Positions 40,500 through 52,500 of a stretch of DNA of 64,000 nt are shown here, piece after piece. Source of the stretch: Bryopsis sp. KO-2023 (taxonomy: Eukaryota > Chlorophyta > Ulvophyceae > Bryopsidales > Bryopsidaceae); contig BSYQ01000002.1 in NCBI GenBank assembly GCA_030272585.1, positions 62,001-126,000 on the forward strand, read 5' to 3'. Below the pieces are notes generated by a model that searched no databases, had not been told where the DNA came from, and saw nothing but the letters and a program-made list of their open reading frames with translations. The number at the start of each line of letters is the position of its first letter. The stretch's first letter is position 1. The translations under genes were made by a program, and so were the position numbers.

Positions 40500-41386
40500 A
40501 CTCTTTAAGTGCAAATTGTGTGGGCACCGTTTGTGGCAATAGCAAAGGTAATATGGTACCATGTCTTTTTCGAGCATAGCATTCCTGATATTTCTAAGTC
40601 ATGCTTAAATGCTAGGCATTTATGTTTATTGTGATAACGCATAGCAGAATTATGAAGACCTACATATCTCTACGTCTTCCATGGGTTTCCGAGGATTATG
40701 TAATAAGGATTATGCAACGAGGATCAGTTGATCTTAAAGAGGCATATATATATTCCCACATCGAGTTAATGTCAATCTTAATATCAATCTTGGTCCGTCC
40801 CCGAGACCTAGGGAGAGCGGTTAGGGGACTAGAAGAGCTTTCATACCCCACACCCAGGCCGACAAATGACTAGGCAGAGTAAGGAAGGCCTAGAAAGGTG
40901 ACCTTAAGGCGGTTCGTATAGCCGGTTCTATCACTTGAGAGATTTTCTTCAAAAGGAACGGAGCCCTTTGTGAAATGTAAGCTTTATGAGGGAAGCCATA
41001 GTTACCACCTTCATCCATAACAGTTAACAGCTGTGATTGTCGTGGGGGGTTAGCCATAAGAGGGTGAGTCATATTAACTACCTTCATTCATGACAGTTTG
41101 CATTTGTGATTGTCGAGGGGGGAAGGGATTATGGAGAATCCTCGAGGAGATCTTCTTCGTTTTTTGAGTGAGCTTAATGCTCGTTTTTTCTTGGCCTCCT
41201 TATGGAATTCGAACAGGGAAGAGACCCAAATGCGGTTGAAGATTCGAGCCTCCAGTGGCTTTCACCGGGGACGAAGGAGGCATCGTGGGTTGTTGGTGTT
41301 GTTTTTTAAGAGGTGATTGGGAGAGCTTTGCCTCAAATGATTAAGGTAAGCATTATCTCAAAAAGTCAAACACAAAATTTTCCCGT
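40500..41386. other. Unassigned sequence
   Basis: No gene is recognised. Two similar blocks (TTACCACCTTCATCCATAACAGTT near 41000 and TTAACTACCTTCATTCATGACAGTT near 41073) form a short direct repeat, each followed by TGTGATTGTCGxGGGG. Confidence 0.35.
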
Positions 41387-41860
41387 GATGGCGCTAAAAT
41401 TAGAGTGCTCGGAAAATAAAACAAGCGTCGACCCCCTTTCCCACTCGGTATAACGAACAAAAGAACCACCGGATTCTGGCCTACTTGCCTTGGCCTTCTA
41501 CGTGCTTATTAGGTATCCGGTTTTTCAAGATTTATTTCCTCGCTTCGATAATTAGAAATGACCCACGACATGGTGGGAAAAAAAGATTCCTGGACTCATC
41601 TTGTGCACACACTTTTTATGATGTTGAAATGTTGAAATCTGTATCGATTGATATGCGGAAATGCTTGGTCGCAATAGAGATTCTTCGACAAGAACAAGCT
41701 CAAACGGATCCAAACTAGGTAGTTATGTAAGTTCTTGCTTGGTATCACATTGCGCTTACAAGATTTGTGTGGTTTTTGTGGTTAATTTCTTTTCTTACGA
41801 ATTTGTAGCCCTGTGCAAATTGAATCGCCGCCGGGAAGAACCGCTTTTGTTAAACATTGC
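41387..41860 (+). repeat. Dispersed repeat X, copy 1, with an intron-like segment
   Basis: This matches 58049-58515 with substitutions and small indels, starting at CCGTGATGGCGCTAAAAT. It includes an 82-bp stretch at 41727-41808 bounded by GTAAGT and TAG that is kept at the same length in the other copy. Immediately downstream lies the RT of a decayed retroelement, so the repeat is probably part of that element. Confidence 0.75.
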
Positions 41861-41884
41861 TCACATTTGCTCACGTGATACACA

Positions 41885-43144
41885 CCGCCCAAGAGATACG
41901 GACATATCGAAGTATCTTGGCGAGAACCTACGGAGCCTAGCGTGCGCACGGATTATCGGACGGATGATGTAGCGGATCCACGGGAGGTAGATGAAGTCAT
42001 TCAACAATTCATCAAAAAAGCATATTCGAAGCCCGTTTCTATGAATGAGAAGCTCTACCTGAATCCGCTCATCGTGATAAGGAAACCAAGTGGAATGATT
42101 CGTCTAGTGAATGACTTTCGTCATTTAAACGCCTATTTTTCACGACACGGTACGATTCAAAAGGATGTCCGACGGGCATTTTAGGAGATTCCATCAACGT
42201 GGATGGTGTTCATAAAAATTGATGTGAAAGATGCAATTTTTTGCATACCGGTGGAAAAACGACTCTCGGTTATGTTTGGTTTCTTGTGGCACGGTAAACG
42301 CTTCCGATGGTGCCGACTACCTCAAGGTTGAAGTTGGTCCCCTATCTTCTCTAGCGAACGTTTGGCGGCCATCCTTGAAGGACTCGATGTGGTCCAATTC
42401 ACGGATGACTTACTTCTTGGTGCGTAAAACATCCAGGAACTTGTGGACAAGGTGATTACGGTTTTTGAACGTCTCGAACAATATAGGATTAAAGTGGCTT
42501 TCCACAAGGCTGAATGGATCTCGGATCGGGTTAAATTTGATGGGTATGAGGTGTCCCACGGACAACTCTTCCTTGCTACCTATCTCACCACCAAGAAGGA
42601 ACTCGGGATGATTCAAAGTATGAAAGATTTGGAGCGGGTAATGGGGATTTTTTCCTATTGCCGTCAACATGTGCCGACGCTCGAGCGTCACATAACGCCT
42701 CTTCGAAAATATCTTTAGTTGGCTAAGATGAAGCTCTTGCCACAAGAACGGTGGGAAGACATTACCACGCTTACACATCAAATCGTGACCGATACTCTTA
42801 AGAATCACCATGCCTTAAGAACGCCAAATATGCCTATCGCAAAATTTTGGCTTGATAGCGATTGGTCGGGCAATTTTGCGGGCTTTGTACTCTTTGCAGG
42901 AGATGAGAAGGGGGAGAAGCATTTGGTCGATTTGGGAAGCAAGCGGATTGAAGAGTTAACCTCGTCATACTTGGGAGAACTCCGTGCTCTTCTTTGGGCA
43001 TGTCAACAAACGAAAGGTTTTCGAGGAAGCATTTCAACGGTGGCACAAACGGATAGTGAAACTATTGTTCGTCAATGGAACTCGGGAAAATTTCCTAGTG
43101 TTACTTCCAATCCCGACGAACGTGCCGTACGGGCGTGGTGTTGA
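41885..43144 (+). pseudogene. RT and RNase H of a decayed retroelement (family uncertain)
   Basis: A single frame with four in-frame stops (42182 TAG, 42329 TGA, 42425 TAA, 42716 TAG) and no frameshift encodes RT motifs. These are IRLVNDFRHLNAY, then VFIKIDVKDAIFCIPV, WCRLPQG and VVQFTDDLLLG (the active-site block, with TDD). An RNase H-like domain begins FWLDSDWSGNFAGFVLFAG and includes SSYLGELRALLWA. It lacks the FIDDIL block and flanks of the chromoviruses here, so it is another lineage. I cannot place it among Ty3, DIRS or retrovirus-like groups by eye. Confidence 0.72.
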
Positions 43145-45312
43145 GCAAGTCTACGAGCCGAATGCAAAAAAAGCACATCCCTGTTCTCGATTCTTTCCAA
43201 CCTCGTGGTCGGCTGCTTGGTCAAAGTCAGTATCGACAATAAAACCAGTCAACTGGCATTCTTGCATGCCCGGCTCTTTCTGGTGGGGTGCATTTAGGGC
43301 GAAGTTATTGTTAACGATTTTCTGACAATACAAATTGCGTAGTGAAGTGCGGAAACGATGAAATCATTGCGACTCTATTTTCAATCACCAAAATTGTGAA
43401 GTTTGGGGAGCACTTGCTTTAAAACGTCCAACGAAAAATGCACGGCTGAAGTAATAGAGTTTAATATCGATCAATGGAACATCGTTATCTCAATCAATTT
43501 TGGTCCTGATTGGATTAGTAGGTTTTCGTTATATTCCCCCAAATAGGAACGCGATATCACAAACTCTAGGACATACTAATTGGAGGCCACTTCTTTGGTG
43601 GGAGAGCAAAAAGTCGAAAAAAACCTCAACAATATCGACGTTATGACATTTTCGGCGCCGAAAACGTTTAGCATGTAGTGGATATGCGGCCTAAAAGAAC
43701 TGATGATAATGAAGCGCTAGATAGAATGTACATATAGATCATCCCATGATGGGAAAGTATAAGAAGATGCTCAGGAGATCCCAAAGCTGGAGAGAAAGAT
43801 AAAGAAGATGGAAGAGCTAAATAGCGAGCTAGAATCAGTGATTTTCACTCCGGCTTTGTTTTAGTAGAGAGACCCCTTCCCCCCCAGAAATGCCCGATTG
43901 AGGTATTGACTAGGACGGGTGGAAGCCTTACGAGGTGGAGATAAAAACGGCCCAATTGCAAAAAAGAGAGGCAGATGAAGAAAAAGAAAATTAAAGCTCG
44001 AGCAACTAGAACTGCTCCTACTAGGTGATGGGCCGCATAAGTTGATACTGAGAGGGATGACGGAAAAGGAATAGAAAGACTGGACTAGAGACCTTACAAT
44101 GAAAAGATCGATTATCACTTCCCAGTTGACGATGATGAGAACACCAAAACAACTGTAATGCGTTTACGCCTCGGGGCGTTTTAAAAAATGAGGGGGCGCG
44201 TGTAGTGTGGTTCTGCTTCGTTGATTTTCTAGTTCAAACACATATCACTGTCTATACCTTTAAGACTGACACGACCACAGGTGCGTCATGATAACGAAGT
44301 ACGACGTACAACACGTGCGAGGTGTCACCAAGCAAGACTTGGTGACACTGTACGACGTGTGCATACAATCCCAACGTTATGGAAAACACGACGCCCTAGT
44401 GTTCTGAGGGATTTAAGAGGTGCAACAACGTCGACAAAAAACGGAAATAAAAGAAGACAGAAGATGAGTTTCCACCTCAAAATTTTTTCGATCCCGTCCC
44501 TTGAAGGGTAGGCTCTTGACAGTCGTCCTAGTCAGCCGTCTCTTCTACCACCAAGTTTTGAATAGAAACAATTTAGCCCAATTTTAACTCCAAAACATAA
44601 GATTTAAATTCAGGGATGCGTTTGCGAGTCTTAGGGATAGTGGGGACATCAACGATCGTTTTTTCAAAGAGAAAGTTAGCATAGGGTGGCGTCATTGACG
44701 TCCCTACTTTTGAAAGACAAAAAGGGCCCACCCAAATAAAGAACCCCCACTTCGAACAGGAAAAAGAAACGGGTCCCGTGTGCCTGAGAAATGATAGTGA
44801 TCCTCACAGATGATTATGCTTAGTGTATGCAAACCCCCCGGAGTACCCAGAACGACGACTGCTAACCCATAGCCAAAAAGTATAAACCAACGAATCGAAA
44901 AACTTGCCATACTTTGGAATATATCTTTCAATGATTCAAAAATTAATTGTTACTCTTGTTAAGCGGTTGCGTTTTTAAGATTCATGATAATGTGTTACAC
45001 ATCGACGTGGGATTGAAGCATAGCGACATCATCGTGGTGACCTACACGATGAATGTGCACGATGAATCTTATCATTTTAGCAAGTGGGAGTTTCGTCACA
45101 ACATCGTCCAAAATAGCTCCACTATTAGCCGCTTATCCTGATGCTTTGAGTATGACCTTCGTAGGGATATTAATATCCAACAATCAAAAGAAAGAGGTCT
45201 TGAATAAAAAAAGAGTGCTTTTTAACTGCACTATCATATATTTATATGGCATGTCCTCAATATATCTTTCTCACCCCTAGACTTTCATAAGTTCACGGCT
45301 CTTCATGGGGAG
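43145..45312. other. Unassigned AT-rich sequence
   Basis: No gene is recognised. It may contain further decayed parts of the retroelement at 41387-43144. Short frames here lack recognisable motifs. Confidence 0.3.
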
Positions 45313-45700
45313 CAGTCATGGGCTGAACAGGACAGGGTTCTGTGCAGGTTCTGTGCACCCTGTGCAGGTCTGTCCTATGCAGCGGAATTGCAAAGGACAG
45401 GACCGACTGTCATTGCTGTGCACAGATCGGACCTGTGCTGCACAGATGAGCAGACCTGCACAGCATAGCACAGAACTGCACGGAATCTGCACAGAACTGC
45501 ACAGAATCTACAGAGAATCTGCACAGATTTTGCACAGAATCTGCACAGAACTGCACAGAAACTGCACAGATTTTGCACAGACCCTGTCTGTGCTGTGCTG
45601 TACAGGTCTGTGCACCTGTGCAGCACAGGTTTGACCCTGTGCACAGAACAGACAGTCTGTTCTGTCCTGTCCTGTGCACAGAGGTCTCAACCCATGTCTG
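45313..45700. mobile_element. hAT-like MITE, second copy
   Basis: The 388-bp copy is flanked by a perfect 8-bp TSD, ATGGGGAG (45305-45312 and 45701-45708). Its ends are CAGTCATGGGCTG and the reverse complement of CAGACATGGGTTG (11/13). The interior is built of TGTGCAG/CTGCACAGA-type repeats. It is inverted relative to the copy at 32086. Confidence 0.88.
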
Positions 45701-45708
45701 ATGGGGAG

Positions 45709-46683
45709 TAGGTTAATCGAATGCTAAGGGGGGATGAATGAATTCAGTGTATTTTTAAATTTCTCACGTTAATAGAGAATAGATCTAGTCAACAAAATAG
45801 GGAGGAGATTGGTAATGATTCGGCATCAATGGTATTTGGTAGTCTTAGTCATTGAAACAGGTGTATTTTCTTATAACGTAGGTTGAAATTCAAGTTCAAA
45901 TCTTGGTAATCTCGAACGAAAGCCTCGTAGCCCCAAATTCTTAGAGAGCATCAACGCTCGAGGCGGCGAGTTTTTTCTTTGGAATGTGATATTCGCCATC
46001 CACTAGCCAGCTAGGGCTCTGAAGAGAACGGGCTTTCTTAAGGCACTTTACGCTTGGTATGTTGTATAGATCGAAACAAACGTAAGCCCTTTTACCTACG
46101 AACTTGACTTGAGTTACTGTTGCCACGTACAAACCATCTCTCCGAACCTCTCCTATTACTGCACGACTTTTGTCGTTGCAATAACGCGACTTGCCGGACC
46201 TCCATACGTTGCAGAGCGATTTCTTTTAAGCACACCACACAGTGGTGACTACATCACCTGTCCCGAAACGACACTCAGTCGCTAGACCATGAATTCTTGG
46301 AAAAACCTCTAAAAAAATATAGACCTATACGGGCATCTCCGGACCTAGAGCAAGTAATGTTCCGCTATAGGTGCTCTTGATTTTTTTGTGCAAAGCAAAA
46401 GGTTGTGGAGCGCAACATGTTCTACTTTTCTTATGTATCATTGATAATTAAAGGGGTAGCAAAGAGTATGGTTATAGAAAGATGTGGAAGTAATGATAGA
46501 AAACTTTAAGATTCTTTGAAAGAATTACTTTTGAGGCTGATGATTGTAGGCAAAGATTGCACTCGATTGAAGTTCGATTTCAAATCGAATAGACACCTCG
46601 ATTGATGAGCAATTCAGACAAGAACGCTTACCTTGGCACCCGCGGCCTATTCATCCGATATGTTCAACTTATTATTGTTAGTA
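45709..46683. other. Unassigned sequence
   Basis: A 63-codon minus-strand frame (45941-46132; starts MYVATVTQVKFVG) looks more protein-like than its surroundings but has no motif I know. I treat it as unproven. Confidence 0.3.
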
Positions 46684-46715
46684 TGATAAGGGGGTCTAGG
46701 ACCCCGAGACACAAG

Positions 46716-46752
<37 letters not shown>

Positions 46753-46855
46753 TCACTGGGAAGATTAATTTTTACAGGAGGGCCCCCTGCCCTATAAACC
46801 CTGTCGTACATCCCATTGTACTACACAATAACCCAAACCCGAGTTCCTACTATCA
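46684..46855 (-). repeat. 3' LTR of element I
   Basis: The 172-bp LTR is nearly identical to that at 57195-57366. Read on the plus strand it runs from TGATAAGG to CTACTATCA. Confidence 0.95.
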
Positions 46856-46861
46856 ATTTGT

Positions 46862-46871
46862 CCCCCCCCCC
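46862..46871 (-). other. G-run serving as polypurine tract of element I
   Basis: Ten G on the minus strand lie 6 nt upstream of the 3' LTR, as in copy E. Confidence 0.6.
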
Positions 46872-47139
46872 ACGAGAGGGTGTCCACACCCGTCACAACC
46901 CTGGAAAGAAAGAAAGAAAAAGGTTGAACTAGAAGAAAAAGAAACCCCAAACAAACCCACAACAAAAACCCCAACTAAACGTCAAACTAAACCCCAAACA
47001 AACCGATGAAAAATCCCAAACCAAACCCATGCTCAACCCCACAGAAAAACCCCGTTCTGTCTTGAGGCTTGGTCTCTGGCTTGGACGGTAGCTTGGTCTC
47101 CGGCTTGGTCTGCTTTTCGTTGTCACTCCAGAAGCCATC

Positions 47140-48909
47140 TCAGCCGCCAGCTGGTTGTTCAGCTGGTTCGGCAGCTGGATCATCGACTGGCTCCGCCACC
47201 AAGTCGATCGGAGGCTCGTCCTCATCCAAATCCAAAGGAGGGAAATCCTCATCCAAAGGTGGAGGAAGAGGTCCCAAAGACGAGGGCTCCGAGGATGGAC
47301 GCCTGCTGGACACGGAAGGACTTTTTCCTTCGTCCTGTTCTGGGTCCTGTTCTCCTTTTGTTTCTGGTTCGGGTGTTCTCTCTTTTTCCTGCTTCTCATA
47401 CTCCTCCGCCCACTTTTTCACCAACGGACCCAAGCGCTTCAGGGCAAGGCCTTTCGGAAAGCCCATGTCCCTTCGCAAGCACTGATAGCACTCGGTGAGA
47501 GTCTGGGTCGTGGGTGGAGCCTGAAGGAGTGGTTGGAAGTCTGGCTCCCGCATGTCCAAATGTAGGTCCTTCAGCTGAACCTGTGGCGGGTCGATTCGCT
47601 GTTCCTGCCACACCCCGTATAAGCGCACGAGGATAATCATGAGGTTCCAGTGGGTTCGGCACACCGTGTGGCTCGTGCATGTGGTGATCACGTAGCTATC
47701 CGCCAGCGCCGGCGGCGAATAGCACCACAAGCAGATCGGTGGCTTTTCCCCACGCCTGTCCTTGAACCTCTTGGACATGTCGGCGAGCGCCTCCTCTTCC
47801 TCTCTCTCCTTCCTTTTCTTGGGCGCCGACTTTTCGTCGGTCTTTCCCCCGGTTTGTCCCCCGGTCAGGTCGCGGATTCTCCTGGGTTGTGGCTCTGAGA
47901 TCATATCGTCTGCAACGTCGGGAACGTCAAAGTGCCCCGGTGCACGATTTCTGATTCTCTCGAGCGTTTTGTCCACCTGCGTATAGTCATACCCGGCTAG
48001 CCGGTGGTTAACCGGAACATTTCCTTTGCCGTAGTAGACAGGCTCCTCTCCGTCTCTGATCGCAGCAGCAGCTCCAGCACCCTGCTCGATGATGTCGTCC
48101 ATCGTCGCCCGACAAAGGTTTTCCACATAGTCCCCAAGGCGTGCGGGAACGCTGTGGAGCAACCGGCTCATCAACCCGGACTGTGCCTCAGACGAGTACA
48201 CAGCCGTTTGCCAGGCCGACCTTTCGTCTGTGGACGTCAGGTGCGGCTGCTGTTTCGTCAGCTGCGCTTTCAGCTTTTTCTGCGTCTGGTTCGCAGAATC
48301 GAGCTCCTTTTGAAGCTGTTTCAGCTCCTGTTCGGCGGTTCCTCTCGCCTGCCGGGCGATTTCCAGATCGTGTTCAAGTTGGGTTACTTGATTGCAGAGT
48401 CTTTGAGTTACACCCTCAAACTTTTCCAGGTGCTTCTCTGCCTGATCCGCCCGCGCGCGTTGTGCGTCGCGTTCTGCACGGAGTTCCAACACATCGTCCT
48501 GTAACCGTTGACACCTAGCTTGGAGAGTAGCTGGGTCGGCGTCCCGGTCGAGTGTTTTTCCTGTTCTGGAACTAGGTTTTTCCGGCAGTTTTTCCGGCAA
48601 CTCTGTCGGTGGGCGAATTACGATCTTGGAGGTTCCTTTGAGCAACGATGTTTCGAAGTTCCGAAGTTTCGAAAGCACCGAAGGAGCTGGGAGAGTTTTC
48701 ATGATTTTCGCCTTAGGTGGTGTGATAAGTGGTTTGGGTTCCCCTCTGGGTGGGCAAGCGTCGGCGAGAGTTCCACTTTTTCCTTTTCCGCCTTTCTCGC
48801 CGCCACTGCCTTTCGTTTTTCCGCTGCCACCCAGTTGTTTTCCACTCGACTCCTTTCCCTCAACCGCCTTATCACCACTGCGCCACATGATCGGGCTGTG
48901 CTTTGGCAT
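47140..48909 (-). CDS. ORF3 of element I, RING-like zinc-binding accessory protein (intact)
   Basis: This intact 589-residue protein starts MPKHSPIMW. The N-terminal 60 residues are Gly/Lys/Ser-rich and basic. A strong coiled coil spans about 125-220 (heptads through LQDDVLELRAERDAQRARA). A middle domain (about 225-345) holds VYYGKGNVPVNHRLAGYDY, and a basic KKRKEREEEE patch follows. The zinc array is CLWC, CTSHTVCRTHW, a spacer with MREPDFQPLL, and CYQCLRRDMGFPKG. The tail is acidic and Pro-rich. The array and the PDF and GFP blocks align with ORF3 of element C, and the array with element B. It is on the same strand as gag and pol, about 620 nt after pol. Confidence 0.87.
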   Translation of the reverse strand: MPKHSPIMWRSGDKAVEGKESSGKQLGGSGKTKGSGGEKGGKGKSGTLADACPPRGEPKPLITPPKAKIMKTLPAPSVLSKLRNFETSLLKGTSKIVIRPPTELPEKLPEKPSSRTGKTLDRDADPATLQARCQRLQDDVLELRAERDAQRARADQAEKHLEKFEGVTQRLCNQVTQLEHDLEIARQARGTAEQELKQLQKELDSANQTQKKLKAQLTKQQPHLTSTDERSAWQTAVYSSEAQSGLMSRLLHSVPARLGDYVENLCRATMDDIIEQGAGAAAAIRDGEEPVYYGKGNVPVNHRLAGYDYTQVDKTLERIRNRAPGHFDVPDVADDMISEPQPRRIRDLTGGQTGGKTDEKSAPKKRKEREEEEALADMSKRFKDRRGEKPPICLWCYSPPALADSYVITTCTSHTVCRTHWNLMIILVRLYGVWQEQRIDPPQVQLKDLHLDMREPDFQPLLQAPPTTQTLTECYQCLRRDMGFPKGLALKRLGPLVKKWAEEYEKQEKERTPEPETKGEQDPEQDEGKSPSVSSRRPSSEPSSLGPLPPPLDEDFPPLDLDEDEPPIDLVAEPVDDPAAEPAEQPAGG

Positions 48910-49533
48910 TCTCTTTTTGTGTTGGCTGCGCTTTGTTCTCCGACTAGTCTCCGACTTTTCTGTATGCGCGCCGAGAATAACCAGGACAAAATGATCGCAA
49001 GTCCGCTTTAAGATACGCTAGGCGTATTAGCTAACGTACCTCGGTAACGTGACACTCTATGGAGGTCGCCGTCACCACACGGGTTTGTGCCTATTTGATT
49101 TTACCCTAACTTGCTTATGTCAACTCAGTTCCACCTGCGGCGCAATCACGTGACCTCCAGGTCGGACATTAACCCATCACTTGATCCAATGTCCCCATCA
49201 CCTGTTGTCAGTCGCTATGAGCGTGTGAGTTGTGCGTTAGGTAAACCTCCCCGGAAAGAAAACTGACCCCTAGCCCGTCCTGCGAACCGTTCACAGTTCT
49301 GTCACGGGAAAAGATAGCAACCCGTTCGCCGGAAAAGATGGAAACTTTCCCTAGGAAAAGATGGAAACTTTCCCTAGGCTTTTCCGGGAGTTCTACTTGG
49401 TGCTCTTTTCCTAAGTCTGTTTGGTATCCCATCTGGATAGCGTTCCAAATCGACTTTCTCGGCTTAATAGTTTTTCCCCCAGCTGGAAGGATAGTACTAA
49501 GTCGAGCGTGAACAGAGTGGTAATGATCCCTGT
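48910..49533 (-). other. Pol-ORF3 spacer of element I
   Basis: It is non-coding in the element's direction. It includes a tandem repeat of CCTAGG(A)AAAG(A)TGGAAACTTTCC near 49330-49380. The counterpart is 36080-36700 in copy E. Confidence 0.45.
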
Positions 49534-52500
49534 TTAGGTTCGAGTTCTGCGTTGGGCCCTAGTCTTTTTCTTAGACTGGGTCACTTGTTTATTCTCCGGT
49601 TTGTTGGCTAAGTACTCCTTAAGCAAGTCCTGGGCATTGGCCAGGTGGCTTTCTGGCTCCCAGGTGGATTCCATCAAATCGTAGCCCTTCCAAACGATCG
49701 GGTACTCCTTGCGAGTAGTGCCCCGATCTCTGAGGATGCGCTCGACCTCGAATTCGATGGTTCCATCCACTAGCTCCCCCTCTGGAGCGTCTATCTCTCG
49801 CTGATCGTCATCAAGCCGAGAGTAAGCCTTCAGTTTCGACACATGGAAAGTTGGGTGGATTTTCCAGTGGTCGGGAAGGTCAAGACGGTAGGCGACAGCC
49901 CCAATTCGGCTAGCCACCCGGAAAGGTCCAACAAATCGTCGGCGGATTTTCGGTGGGATTTTCTGAAGTGAAGCAAGGGGAATATACTTGCTTTGTACCA
50001 GCACTTCATCGCCAACCTGAAAATCCACTTTCCTTCGACGTTTGTTTGCTGAGGTGCACATGCGGTTCTGTGCCTCTGCGTATTTCGCCTTAGCGTTTCG
50101 CATTTGGTCGTCCATTCGACGTACCATCTCAGCCGCCATTTCCGATTCATCGCCCGTCCGAACTCCCTTCCTGGCAACAACTATCTGCCCCATGTTCTGG
50201 CCATACAGAAGATGGGCTGGCGCGTAGCCTGTGGAGACATTCCGTGAATTATTTGCGGCAAACTCCGCGGTCGGCAAATAATCCACCCAACGGTCTGGAT
50301 ACCGTTCCACATACGGACGCAGGAAATCTTCCAGCACCCGGATGGTGACTTCCGACTGCCCATCCGTTTGAGGATGGTATGCAGTGCTCATCCGGAGCTG
50401 AGTCCCTAAAAGTTTGAAAAGGGAGGTCCAGAACAAACTTGTGAACCTTGGATCCCGATCCGAAACTATGATTTTAGGCAGCCCGTAGTGTTTGTATATG
50501 TTCTCCACGAACAGCTTTGCGTATTCTGGCGCCGTGATAGTTTTGTTACAGGGTACGAACCTCGCATACTTCGTCAATCGGTCTACAAAGACAGCGATTG
50601 CTGTGAAGCCATGGGAAGACGGTAGGTCGGTAACCAAGTCCGTCGTGATCTGTTCCCATTTCTGGTCTGGGATAGGCAACGGCTGCAAAAGACCTTTCTG
50701 TCTTTGCAAGTCCGATTTGTTTAGTTGACAAGTTGGGCACGTTTTCACGTATGCCTTTACGGCCAACCCAACGCCTTTCCACCAGTAACTGCGGGTAAGT
50801 ACTTCGGTCATGCGGTCTGCTCCAACATGACCTGCACTGGGAACGTCGTGATGCTCTTCCAGAATCCGTTTCTGGAAAGAAGCAGGGACCACAAGCAAAC
50901 TAGGACCTGGGTCTGTCTTGGTATAATACAAGAACCCGTCGTCCAGCTTGTATTGCGGAGAAACCCCTCGTTCCATCCTTTCAAAGATAGGCTTGAGTTG
51001 TTCATCACTTCTCAAAGCCTCTTTCCATGCCTCCTTCTCTGCCACTTCCCAAGTGGAGAGGTTATTGAGCTGGTCTGGCGGACCAGGAAGGCTCCGGGAT
51101 AACGCATCAGCCAAGACATTGGCTTTCCCCTGGATATAGACGATTTTTGGACCTATGGATTGGAAAAACCCTGAGTTTAACCACCGGGTTTGGGTCCGCG
51201 ACAACGTGCTCTGGTTCATGAAGTGGGTGATCGGTTTGTGGTCCGTCAACACCTTCACACCCCCATCGCATCCCTCAAGGTAGTGTCGCCACTGGGCTAA
51301 AGCATATGCTATTGCCCCCAGCTCCCGCTCATATGCGGAGTATCGCGTTTCAGCTGGTTTTAATCGTCTGGAAAGGTATGCAATTGGTTGCAAACCTTTC
51401 CCATGATCCTGGGTAAGAACCGCTCCATATGCAGTTCCAGATGCATCCGTTATTACGGTGTACTCCTTAGCCGGATCAGGAAGGAGTAAGATCGGTGCGC
51501 GGCTAATCCGATCCTTAAGTTCGTTGTAGGCATTGCGTTGGTTCAGCCCCCATTCCCAGACAGTATCCTTCTTGGTTAGATCTGTCAAGGGACTCGCAAT
51601 CCTAGCGAACTCAGGAATGAACTTACGATAGTAAGACACCATTCCCAGGAAACTTCGCACATCAGTGACCGAAGTTAACTCCTTCCATTGTTGAATAGCC
51701 TTAACCTTATCCTGCATCGGTTGAAGGCCTTTTTCCGACAAATGATACCCCAGGTAGTCCGTCTCTGCTACCCCTACTTCGCACTTACCGGCTTTTGCGT
51801 ACAACTTATGTTTCCGCAACCGTTCAAAGACCAGTTTTAGGTGCTCGACGTGCTCTTCCACCGAGTTGGAAAAGACCAGGATGTCGTCGATAAACACCAC
51901 TACAAATTCGTCAAGGAACTCCCCCAGCAAATCCTGAACCATGGTCTGGAACTGGGCTGGGCAGTTGGTCATTCCGAACGGACACACGAGAAATTCGAAA
52001 TGTCCGTATCTCGTCCGGAATGCCGTCTTGGGAGTATCCTTGGGTCGAGCGGGAAACTGCCAGTAGCCTGAGCGGAGGTCGATCTTCGTATAGATCTTCG
52101 CTCTGGCGAGACGGTCCATTAACTCCTCAGGAAGAGGGAGTGGATACCTATTCTTTACCGTGAATTTGTTTATCCAACGGTAATCCACACACATTCTCAA
52201 CCCTCCGTCTTTCTTGGGAACAAAGAGTATGGGTGCGCCCCAGGGACTCTCGGAGGGTCGGATCTTCCTTTGTTCAAGGAGGTAATCCACCTGTGTCCTA
52301 ACTTCGTCCAGCTCGGCTGGAGAGAGTTTGTACAAGGGACGGTGGATTGGGGTCATTTGTTCGTCCTTCAGGTCCACCTTAAATTCGTGGCCTTTTCTGA
52401 CTGGAGGAACGCCGGGTGGTAAGTCTTTCGGGAACACATCCTTGAAACTTGTGAGGACAGCCTTGATCCTTGGGTCGAGACCCGAATGCATTACCTTTTC

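Noticed and set aside
41885-43144. Alternative genetic code as explanation for in-frame stops
   Set aside because: All three stop codons occur, copy I needs no recoding, and normal stops end gag, pol and ORF3 elsewhere in the window. Decay is the simpler reading.
45941-46132. 63-codon minus-strand frame as a host gene exon
   Set aside because: It looks somewhat protein-like, but there is no splice context, homologous motif or second exon I could identify.
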